Origin: Streptomyces sp. VRA16 Mangrove soil
GTDB taxonomy: Bacteria; Actinomycetota; Actinomycetes; Streptomycetales; Streptomycetaceae
DNA length: 64,000 nucleotides
Direction: 5' to 3'
Assembly (NCBI RefSeq): GCF_017377775.1
Contig: NZ_JAFVLN010000008.1
Coordinates: forward strand, 400,887-464,886
Below the pieces are notes generated by a model. The model worked only from the letters and a program-made list of their open reading frames with translations. It had not been told where the DNA came from and searched no databases. The position numbers and the translations under genes were made by a program. Shown here piece by piece: positions 18,012 to 24,780 of the stretch. The first letter of the stretch is position 1. Every line of letters starts with the position of its first letter.

Positions 18012-18779
18012 GTGGCGCTGAAGCCCGAGAAGGACGCTTCGCACCAGCCGCACCAGTCGGTGCAGCACGCGCTGCGCGTGCTCGAAGCCGTCGCCCGTCG
18101 CGGCGTCGGCATCACCGACACCGAGCTGGCCCGCGTCACCGGTCTGCCCGTCGACGGGCTGACCGCACTGCTGCGCATGCTCCGCCGCGAGGGGTACGTC
18201 CAGCAGACCGCCGACGGGGCGTACGTGACCGGTGCGACCCTGGCCCGGCTCGGCGCGGCCGACGGCCACGAGGCCGCCCTCACCGAGACGCTCCAGCTCA
18301 CCCTCGACGAGCTGCGCGACACCGTGGGCGCGGCCGTCTACATCAGCCGGTACATCGACGGCGAGGTCCGCATCACGCAGTACGCGGCGGGCCCCGAGGC
18401 CCCTCCGGTGAACGAGTGGGTGGACTTCCGGGTCTCCGCACACGCCAGCGCGGTCGGCAAGTCACTCCTCGGCCAGCTCGACGTCAACGGCCGGCGCGAT
18501 CACCTCTCCCGGCACAAGATGGCCCGCCTCACCTCGCGCACCATCACCAACGAGAAGGTGCTGCTCTCCAAGCTCGCCGCCCAGCCACCGACCGTCCCCG
18601 TCCTGGACATTCAGGAGTACGCGGTGGGCACGGTCTGCGCCGCGGTGCCGATCACGGCCGGCGCCTCCGTCGGCTGCCTGGCCCTCTCGCTCCCGGTGGA
18701 ACACGCGCACCGCCTCCACCGCGCGGCCGACCGGCTCAACAAGAGCGCGGCGCCGGTACTGCTGTCCCTGGCCATCTGA
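18012..18779 (+). CDS. IclR-family transcriptional regulator
   Basis: A 255-residue regulator. The N-terminal winged helix (about 12-75) includes HALRVLEAVARRGVGITDTELARVTGL. The C-terminal IclR ligand-binding domain includes HASAVGKSLLGQL and a late CALSL-like segment (VGCLALSLPVE). IclR proteins bind a small effector and commonly control an adjacent catabolic operon, here the importer and isomerase/amidase genes. The GTG at 18012 follows AGGGGGATGCC; an ATG at 17997 would add five residues. A strong terminator follows. Confidence 0.87.
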   Translation: MALKPEKDASHQPHQSVQHALRVLEAVARRGVGITDTELARVTGLPVDGLTALLRMLRREGYVQQTADGAYVTGATLARLGAADGHEAALTETLQLTLDELRDTVGAAVYISRYIDGEVRITQYAAGPEAPPVNEWVDFRVSAHASAVGKSLLGQLDVNGRRDHLSRHKMARLTSRTITNEKVLLSKLAAQPPTVPVLDIQEYAVGTVCAAVPITAGASVGCLALSLPVEHAHRLHRAADRLNKSAAPVLLSLAI

Positions 18780-18794
18780 GTCCCCTACGTACGG

Positions 18795-18829
18795 GAAGGG
18801 GCCCGCTGCCGCAAGCAGCGGGCCCCTTC
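18795..18829. terminator. Bidirectional terminator after iclR
   Basis: A perfect 15-bp stem GAAGGGGCCCGCTGC/GCAGCGGGCCCCTTC with a 5-base loop, between the convergent IclR and SARP genes. Confidence 0.88.
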
Positions 18830-18855
18830 ACGTCACAGTCATCGCCGTGGCCGGT

Positions 18856-19785
18856 TCACTCGCACAACTGCCGTGACATCACGTCGGGTTCCCACTCCAG
18901 CTCCCGGACCGTCGCCGGCTCCGGCTCGGGGCGCCGCGCCCCGCCCTGCGCGGGCACCGCGCGCACCACCATCAGCTTGGGGTCCTGGTCGAGGATCTGA
19001 TGGTGCAGCCGCCGCAGCGCCCGGCCCGGGTCGGTGCCCAGCTCGGTCACCACGCGCCGCCGGTACTCGTCGTACACGGCGAGCGCCTCCGCGCCGCGGT
19101 CCGCGCGGAACAGGGCGAGCATCAGCAGCCAGCTGAAGCGCTCGCTCAACGGGTGCTTGTGCAGCATGAAGTAGAGATACGGAATCGCGTTGCGATGCCG
19201 GCCCAGGTCGAGCTCCAGCTCCGCGCGCAACTCCATGTCGGCCAGGAACCGTTCGTCGCGGTAGACCCGCTCACGCTCCAGGATCGGCGCGTCGAGGCCC
19301 TCGGCCAGCGGCCCCGTCACCAGGATGCGCGCCGAATCCAGGTGCTGCGCGGCCTTGTGCAGACTGCCGGTCAGCGCCAGGGTGGTACCGGTGGCCGCCA
19401 GTTGCTCGTAGACGTAGAGATCGATCCGCTCCTTGTCGATGTCGAGCCGGTACCCACCGCCCTCCCACAGCAGTCGCGGCGCCTGCCCGCAAGCGCCTGG
19501 ACCGGCCGCGGCGAGCGCGCCGCGCAGCCCCGAGACGTACTTCTGCACCAGGTTCTTCGCGTAGGCCGGTGCCTCGTGCCCCCACAGGGCCCCGATCAGC
19601 TGATCGGGCCCGGTCGGCATGTCGAGCCGGAGCAGGAGGGTGGCGAGCAGTGCTTGCTGTTTCGGTGGCCCGAGAGCCACCGCGGCCCCGTCCACCACTA
19701 ATTGAAGCGGACCGAAGAGAACGAAACGTGAGCCCTCCTGGTCAGCAGCGTCGCGCCCGAAGTGTCGCAGGAGAACGCTAGACAT
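18856..19785 (-). CDS. SARP-family pathway activator with TTA codon
   Basis: A 309-residue Streptomyces antibiotic regulatory protein. An OmpR-like winged-helix DNA-binding domain (about residues 20-115, including PKQQALLATLLLRL and NLVQKYVSGLRGAL) is followed by a bacterial transcriptional activation domain (about 120-275) with LFRADRGAEALAVYDEYRRR. Codon 29 (19699-19701) is TTA, so translation needs bldA tRNA, as in many cluster-specific activators. The ATG at 19785 follows GGGGGAAA. It is divergent from the AfsA operon across a 325-base spacer and is the obvious candidate activator of that operon. No TetR-type butyrolactone receptor is seen in the window. Confidence 0.9.
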   Translation of the reverse strand: MSSVLLRHFGRDAADQEGSRFVLFGPLQLVVDGAAVALGPPKQQALLATLLLRLDMPTGPDQLIGALWGHEAPAYAKNLVQKYVSGLRGALAAAGPGACGQAPRLLWEGGGYRLDIDKERIDLYVYEQLAATGTTLALTGSLHKAAQHLDSARILVTGPLAEGLDAPILERERVYRDERFLADMELRAELELDLGRHRNAIPYLYFMLHKHPLSERFSWLLMLALFRADRGAEALAVYDEYRRRVVTELGTDPGRALRRLHHQILDQDPKLMVVRAVPAQGGARRPEPEPATVRELEWEPDVMSRQLCE

Positions 19786-20110
19786 TTTCCCCCAAATGCC
19801 GTGCTCAGCAGGCCGAAGGGGGACGTGCGCCGTTGCACGGGCCGCTCCGGCCGCTCGAACGGATCGACAGTAGCGGTTACCGCCCGGTTGGAACAGGCAA
19901 TGGTCTCGCCAAGTCACGTCAAAGGGGTTGACAGCAGGCCGACCTGCCTGAGTCGTTTCAGTGACCCGCCGCTGCGCCGAACCGCCCCCGCGCGCGCAGT
20001 CTCACGGCCTTCCTCGATCCTTCCGCGGGCGTTCCGCGCTTGTGCCGCGGTCCGTTCCAGCGCGTGCGTGCAGGGTGCAGGTGCATCAACCGACCGAGTT
20101 GAGAGGCACC
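19786..20110. promoter_or_regulatory. SARP/AfsA divergent control region
   Basis: A 325-base spacer. TTGACA at 19928-19933 is a good -35 for the AfsA operon, although no strong -10 follows. Immediately after it, 19934-19947 is an inverted repeat GCAGG-CCGA-CCTGC, overlapped by CAGGC-N6-GCCTG. Nearer the SARP gene, GCGGTTACCGC (19873-19883) is a second short palindrome. These are candidate operators; none matches a butyrolactone receptor site that I can name. Confidence 0.4.
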
Positions 20111-21100
20111 ATGACCGTCCCCGCCGCACAGCACGAGCCCACGGCCACCACGTCCCTCCGCTACGACTCCACCGTCCCGCGCGCCCTCGTGCACCGGGCC
20201 GCCGTCGCCGAGGTGTTCCTCACCGACTCCCGCCGGAGCCCCGGCCGGCCGGACACCTTCGAGGTCGCCGCCCAGCTGCCCCGCGCCCACATCATGGGCG
20301 AGAGCGCGCTCGCCCATGACTTCCTGCTGCTCGTCGAGATACTCAGACAGTCGGGCGTGTTCATAGCCCACGAGTACGAGAACGTGCCGCTGGACGACGC
20401 GTTCATCTTCCGCGGGCTGCGCACCTGGCTCAGCGATCTCGACGCGATCCGCGCCCAGGACCGCCCCGCCGAGGCCGTCGTCACCCTGACCTGCGCGCCG
20501 CAGCGCAAGCGCAACGGCCGGGTGCAGGCCCTCGACTTCGACGGCCATGTCTCCATCGACGGCCGCCGGGCGATCCGGCTCGACGGCGGCCTCGCCTTCT
20601 TCTCCCGGTCCGTGTACAAGGCGCTGCGCGCCCGGCACCGGGCCGCCCTCGACGCCGAGACCGGCCCCCTGCCCACCTACGCCCGGGCCCAGCCCGGCGA
20701 GGTCGGCCGGGTGAACCCGTACAACGTCGTCATCACCAAGCCGCTGCCTGCGGGGGGCAGCGCGCTGTCCGCAACCGTCATCGCCGACCAGTCCCATCCG
20801 CACCTCTTCGACCACCGGCTCGACCACATCCCCGGCAACCTGCTGCTCGAAGCGGCCCGGCAGCTCGCCTGCGCCTCGGTCGCCACCCTGCACAGCATCG
20901 CGGCCGACACCCTCCAAGTCGTCTCGCTGGACGCCGACTTCAGGGAGTTCGCCGAGCTCGACCTGGTCAGCAGGGCGGTCGCCACGGTGGAGCAGTTCCG
21001 GGTCGACGAGACGCTGGGCACGCTCGTGGTGCCCGTCGTCGTCGACGTGGCGCAGCGCGGGCACACGGTCGCCTCGTTCCGGCTCGAGGTGGCCCAGTGA
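20111..21100 (+). CDS. AfsA-family butyrolactone/butenolide synthase
   Basis: A 329-residue AfsA homologue with two hot-dog-like repeats. The N-terminal repeat has LPRAHIMGES, LLLVEILRQSGVFIAHEYENV and DDAFIFRGL; the C-terminal repeat has DHRLDHIPGNLLLEAARQLA. The paired E-x-x-RQ motifs are the family hallmark. AfsA enzymes join a beta-ketoacyl thioester to dihydroxyacetone phosphate, giving the precursor of A-factor-type hormones and of related furan or butenolide signals. GAGAGG precedes the ATG. It is the first gene of a long coupled operon (its stop overlaps the next GTG). The lack of a partner receptor gene nearby leaves open whether the product is a hormone or a secreted metabolite. Confidence 0.92.
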   Translation: MTVPAAQHEPTATTSLRYDSTVPRALVHRAAVAEVFLTDSRRSPGRPDTFEVAAQLPRAHIMGESALAHDFLLLVEILRQSGVFIAHEYENVPLDDAFIFRGLRTWLSDLDAIRAQDRPAEAVVTLTCAPQRKRNGRVQALDFDGHVSIDGRRAIRLDGGLAFFSRSVYKALRARHRAALDAETGPLPTYARAQPGEVGRVNPYNVVITKPLPAGGSALSATVIADQSHPHLFDHRLDHIPGNLLLEAARQLACASVATLHSIAADTLQVVSLDADFREFAELDLVSRAVATVEQFRVDETLGTLVVPVVVDVAQRGHTVASFRLEVAQ

Positions 21101-21768
21101 ACGAGCCGGTCAGGGGAATCGTCTGCGACTACGGCGGCGTCCTCACCAATCCGCTCCAGGAGACCTTCGCGGCCTTCGCCGACACCGTGGGCGTGCCCCT
21201 CCCACAGCTGCAGCGGGCCTTCGCCGCGGCCACCGCCGCCGACGGCCGCTCCCCCATGGCCGATCTGGAGACCGGCCGGTGCACCGAGGAGGAGATGGTG
21301 CTGCGGGTGCTGCGCGAACTGCCCGGCGCACCCGGTCTCGAACTGCTCGGCGGCCGTCCCTTCGGGGAGCTGTGGTTCCGGGCCCGCCTCGTCAACGAGG
21401 AGCTCGTCGGCCATCTGCGGCGCTGGCACGCGGCCGGCTGCACGCTGGCCCTGCTCACCAACAACGTCCGTGAGTGGCGCCCGCGCTGGCGTGCGGGGCT
21501 GCCGGTCGACGAGCTGTTCCACACCGTCGTCGACTCGTCGGAGGAGGGCGTGCGCAAGCCCGACGCGGAGATCTACCGGCGGCTCGCGGACCGGCTGCCC
21601 GTGCCGCTCACCCAGTGCCTCTTCGTCGACGACCTGGCGGACAACCGCACCGCGGCCGAGGCGCACGGCATGACCGCCGTCCCCTTCACCTCCACCGCGG
21701 ACGCCGTCCGCCGCATCGACGCCCTGCTGCGTGAACGCGGGGTCCACCAGCCCAGGAGCGCAGCCTGA
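21097..21768 (+). CDS. HAD-superfamily hydrolase in AfsA operon
   Basis: A 223-residue HAD subfamily IA protein. Motif I is CDYGGVLTNP (nucleophile Asp10), motif II LALLTNNV, motif III Lys in VRKPDAEIY, motif IV CLFVDDLADN. In classical HAD phosphatases motif I is DxD; here the second Asp is Gly, as in some dehalogenase- or epoxide-hydrolase-like members, so phosphatase activity is not certain. In context it is the natural candidate to dephosphorylate the AfsA product, the step done by an HAD-type enzyme in methylenomycin furan biosynthesis. GTG start overlaps afsA by 4 bases; the stop overlaps the next ATG by 1. Confidence 0.87.
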   Translation: MNEPVRGIVCDYGGVLTNPLQETFAAFADTVGVPLPQLQRAFAAATAADGRSPMADLETGRCTEEEMVLRVLRELPGAPGLELLGGRPFGELWFRARLVNEELVGHLRRWHAAGCTLALLTNNVREWRPRWRAGLPVDELFHTVVDSSEEGVRKPDAEIYRRLADRLPVPLTQCLFVDDLADNRTAAEAHGMTAVPFTSTADAVRRIDALLRERGVHQPRSAA

Positions 21769-23519
21769 TGTCCGAGCCGAACGCCTCCGACTCCGTCCTC
21801 GTCGTCGGCGCGGGACCCACCGGCCTCGCCACCGCCTGCACCCTGTACCAGCACGGTGTGCCCTGCCGGATCGTGGACCGCAGGCGCGGCCCGGCCTCCG
21901 AGCCCAAGGCGCTGATCCTGTGGAGCGGGGCGCTCGAAGTGCTGCGCCGCATCGGCGTGGACCAGGAGCTCGTCAACCGCGGACTGCCGCTGGCCGGGGC
22001 GAGCTACTGGTCGCGCGGGCGGGCCGTGGGCCAGGTGCGCTTCGGCGCGCTCGCGGGCACCGCCTTCCCGCACCCGCTGTGCGTGCCCCAGTCGGTGACC
22101 GAAGTCGTGCTGTACGAACGGCTGTTGCAGCTGGGCGGGCAGGTCGAGTGGAACACCGAGGCCATCGACATCAAGGTGGCGTCGGCCGACGGCCCCGCCG
22201 CCGACTCGGTGATGGAGGTGACGCTCGCCGCCGACAAGGCGTACGCGCCGACGGACGCCAGGCCGCGCTGGCTGATCGGCGCCGACGGCGCCCACAGCCG
22301 GGTCCGCGAGGCCGCGGGCATCGCCTTCGAGGGCGGCAGCTACGCCCGGGACTTCCTGCTCGGCGACGGTGTCTACGAGGGCGACCTGCCCGCAGAGGAG
22401 GTCCAGTACCACCTCACGCCGCGGGGCGTCCTCGTGGTCGTACCGCTGCCCGGCGGCGGTCACCGCGTCTTCTTCGACCGGGCGCCGGGGCCGTCCACCG
22501 CGGCCCCGACCGAGGCCGAGCTGCAGCAGCTCATGGGTGAGCGGGGGCCGGCCGGCTGGCGGCTCGACCACACCTGGTGGCGCTCCACCTTCCGGGTGCA
22601 CACCAAGGTCGCCTCGACGTTCCGCCGCGGCAGCGTCTTCCTCGCGGGGGACGCGGCGCACTGCCACAGCCCGGCCGGCGGCCAGGGCCTGAACACCGGG
22701 GTGCAGGACGGCTACGACCTGGCCTGGAAGCTGGCCGCCGTCACCCACGGCGCCGACCCCCGGCTGCTGAACAGCTACGAGGCCGAGCGGCGGCCCGCGG
22801 CGCTGCGCGCACTGCGCAACTCCGACCGGCAGACCAAGCTGTGGATGCTGCGCGCCGGGCCCCGCAGGTTCGCCCGCGACCTGCTGCTGACGGCGGCCAC
22901 CCGGTCCGGCGCCCTGGACCGCCGGCTGGTGCCCGAACTCGCCCAGATCGACCCGGACCTGGCGGGCAGCCCCGCGGTGCCCGGGTCGCTGGACGCCGCT
23001 CCCGGGTCCGCGTCCGGCGGCCGCTTGGCCGCCGAGCGGGGGCCGCGGGCCGGGCGACGGCTCCCTGACACCCCGTGGCAGCCGCTGTCCGGCACCGACA
23101 GTTCCTCGGCCCACGCCCAGCTGGCCACCGGCCGGCACACCCTGCTGGTGCTCACCTCGGGCCGCCCCGGCACCGGCGCCGAACTGGCCCGCACGGCCGC
23201 CCTGTCGGTGCGGCGGTCGCCGCTGCACGGGCAGACCGACGTGGTGCTGCTCGCGGGGCGCGCCGACGACGGGCCCGAGTCCGTCACCGACCCGTCGTAC
23301 GCGGTCGCGGTCGACCGGGAGCAGCGGCTCAGCCGCTGGGCGGCGAACGGCCCGCTCCTCGTCCTCGTACGCCCGGACGGGGTGGTGGCCGCCTGGTCGG
23401 CGGGCGCCGGTGCGGACGTCCTGGTGCAGCGGGCGCTGTCCGGGGCGGCCTGCCGGACCGCCGCGCGGCCCGCGGCGGCCGACCGGCCCGGCGCCGGCGA
23501 GGGGCGGCGCGCGGCATGA
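21768..23519 (+). CDS. FAD-dependent aromatic-hydroxylase-type monooxygenase
   Basis: A 583-residue class A flavoprotein monooxygenase (PheA/TfdB/MhpA type). The FAD dinucleotide fold VVGAGPTGLATACTL is at residues 10-24, the DG motif is in LIGADGAHSRVREAAG, and the GD motif in FLAGDAAHCHSPAGGQGLN. The C-terminal 150 residues form the thioredoxin-like domain of this family, with a Pro/Ala/Arg-rich linker and tail. It uses NAD(P)H and O2 to hydroxylate or insert oxygen. In an AfsA operon it could oxidise the butenolide core or its side chain; that role is inferred. It is translationally coupled on both sides. Confidence 0.9.
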   Translation: MSEPNASDSVLVVGAGPTGLATACTLYQHGVPCRIVDRRRGPASEPKALILWSGALEVLRRIGVDQELVNRGLPLAGASYWSRGRAVGQVRFGALAGTAFPHPLCVPQSVTEVVLYERLLQLGGQVEWNTEAIDIKVASADGPAADSVMEVTLAADKAYAPTDARPRWLIGADGAHSRVREAAGIAFEGGSYARDFLLGDGVYEGDLPAEEVQYHLTPRGVLVVVPLPGGGHRVFFDRAPGPSTAAPTEAELQQLMGERGPAGWRLDHTWWRSTFRVHTKVASTFRRGSVFLAGDAAHCHSPAGGQGLNTGVQDGYDLAWKLAAVTHGADPRLLNSYEAERRPAALRALRNSDRQTKLWMLRAGPRRFARDLLLTAATRSGALDRRLVPELAQIDPDLAGSPAVPGSLDAAPGSASGGRLAAERGPRAGRRLPDTPWQPLSGTDSSSAHAQLATGRHTLLVLTSGRPGTGAELARTAALSVRRSPLHGQTDVVLLAGRADDGPESVTDPSYAVAVDREQRLSRWAANGPLLVLVRPDGVVAAWSAGAGADVLVQRALSGAACRTAARPAAADRPGAGEGRRAA

Positions 23520-23698
23520 CCGAACCCGCCCCCGCACCCACCCCGCTGGCCGCCGCGGTCCTGGTCGGCGCCTGGTCGGGACCCGCCGGACTCGGCGCCC
23601 TGACACGGCCGCTGTTCGCGGAGGAAGAACCGCGTCCCCGCGTCGCCCGCAGCCACGCCCCCGATCCCGCCCCTGACGACAGAAGGCACGCCGCATGA
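23516..23698 (+). CDS. 60-residue coupled small ORF, unknown
   Basis: A 60-codon frame starting MTEPAPAPTPLAAAV and ending DDRRHAA. It is coupled at both ends: its ATG overlaps the monooxygenase stop (ATGA) and its TGA overlaps the next ATG (ATGA). Without it there would be a 175-base hole in an otherwise gapless operon. The sequence is Pro/Ala-rich with one short hydrophobic stretch (LAAAVLVGAWSGPAGLGAL, residues 11-29), then acidic and Arg-rich. It is not a recognisable carrier protein (no DSL-type serine) and not an obvious RiPP precursor. Function unknown. Confidence 0.6.
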   Translation: MTEPAPAPTPLAAAVLVGAWSGPAGLGALTRPLFAEEEPRPRVARSHAPDPAPDDRRHAA

Positions 23699-24780
23699 CC
23701 GGGTCATCGCTCCCGCCGCACGACATGCCCCTGGACACCGTCCTGGTGACCGGGCCGACCGGGCTGCTCGGCCACGCCCTGGTGACCGCGCTGCTCGAAC
23801 GCGGCACCGAGGTGCGGGCCCTGGTCCGTGACGAGCACCGGGCCCGGCAGGTGCTGCCCGACCGCCCCGGGCTCCGCCTCGTGCCCGGCGACGTCACCGA
23901 CGTCTCCGGATTCGCCTCCCGGCTGCGCGGCTGCGACGCCGTGTTCCACCTGGCGGCGTACTTCCGCGAGTACTACCAGCCGCACGCCGACGTCGATCTG
24001 CTGATGCGCACCAACGTCCGGGCCGTGCACGAACTGCTGCACGCCGCCGCCGAGACCGGCGTACCGACCGTCGTGCACACCAGCTCCACCGGCGCCCTCG
24101 CCCCTGACCCCGCCCGCGGCCCCGCCGACGAGGACACCCCCAACGGATCCGCCGACCAGCGCCACGCCTACCGGGCCAGCAAGGTCAGGGCCGAGCAGGT
24201 GGTCGCCGACTTCACCGCCCGCTACGCCGAGCACGGCGTCCGGGTCCCGATGGTGCTGCCCGGCTGGATGTGGGGGCCGGGCGACTCGGGCCCCACGTCG
24301 GCGGGCCGGCTGTTCCTCGCCGTCGCCACGGGCCAGGTGCGGGCGCTGCCCCGCGTCGGCAACCATCTGGTGGACGCCCGCGACGTGGCGGACGCCCTGG
24401 TCGCCGCCGCCCTGCGCGGCCGTCCGGGCCGGCGCTACATCGCCGCGGGCCGCTGGCACACCCTGGCCGAGATCAGCGCGGGCATCGTGCGCGCCGCCGG
24501 GTCCGGCACCGTGCCGCGGCAGATCCCCGCCGGCACCGCGCTGGGCCTGGCCGCCCTGGCCGAGACCGCCGCCCGGTTCAGCGGCAGAACGCCGGTGGCC
24601 ACCCGCACCGGGATCCGCACCCTGATGGAGGGCCACCACGCACGGTTCTCCTCCACCCGCGCGACCCGCGAACTGGGCGTCACCTTCCGGCCGTTGCACC
24701 AGACCCTCGCCGACCAGGCCGCGTGGCACCGCGTCCGGGGACAGCTGCCCCTGGACGCGGCCCCGGCCGGGAGGCGGTGA
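23695..24780 (+). CDS. Extended SDR, NAD-dependent epimerase/reductase
   Basis: A 361-residue extended short-chain dehydrogenase of the epimerase/dihydroflavonol-reductase type. The cofactor motif VLVTGPTGLLGHALV is at residues 14-28, HTSSTGAL carries the catalytic Ser, and YRASK is the active-site Tyr/Lys pair. PMVLPGWMWGPGDSGPTS is the family's substrate-loop region. It likely reduces a keto group or epimerises the AfsA-derived intermediate. In A-factor-type pathways a reductase acts on the butenolide or the 6-keto group, so it fits a tailoring role; the exact reaction is unknown. ATG overlaps the preceding stop, and the TGA overlaps the MMPL GTG. Confidence 0.88.
   Translation: MTGSSLPPHDMPLDTVLVTGPTGLLGHALVTALLERGTEVRALVRDEHRARQVLPDRPGLRLVPGDVTDVSGFASRLRGCDAVFHLAAYFREYYQPHADVDLLMRTNVRAVHELLHAAAETGVPTVVHTSSTGALAPDPARGPADEDTPNGSADQRHAYRASKVRAEQVVADFTARYAEHGVRVPMVLPGWMWGPGDSGPTSAGRLFLAVATGQVRALPRVGNHLVDARDVADALVAAALRGRPGRRYIAAGRWHTLAEISAGIVRAAGSGTVPRQIPAGTALGLAALAETAARFSGRTPVATRTGIRTLMEGHHARFSSTRATRELGVTFRPLHQTLADQAAWHRVRGQLPLDAAPAGRR

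Noticed and set aside
19934..19947. Classical butyrolactone receptor (ARE) site
   Set aside because: The inverted repeat is too short and does not match the AT-containing ARE consensus; reported only as a candidate operator.
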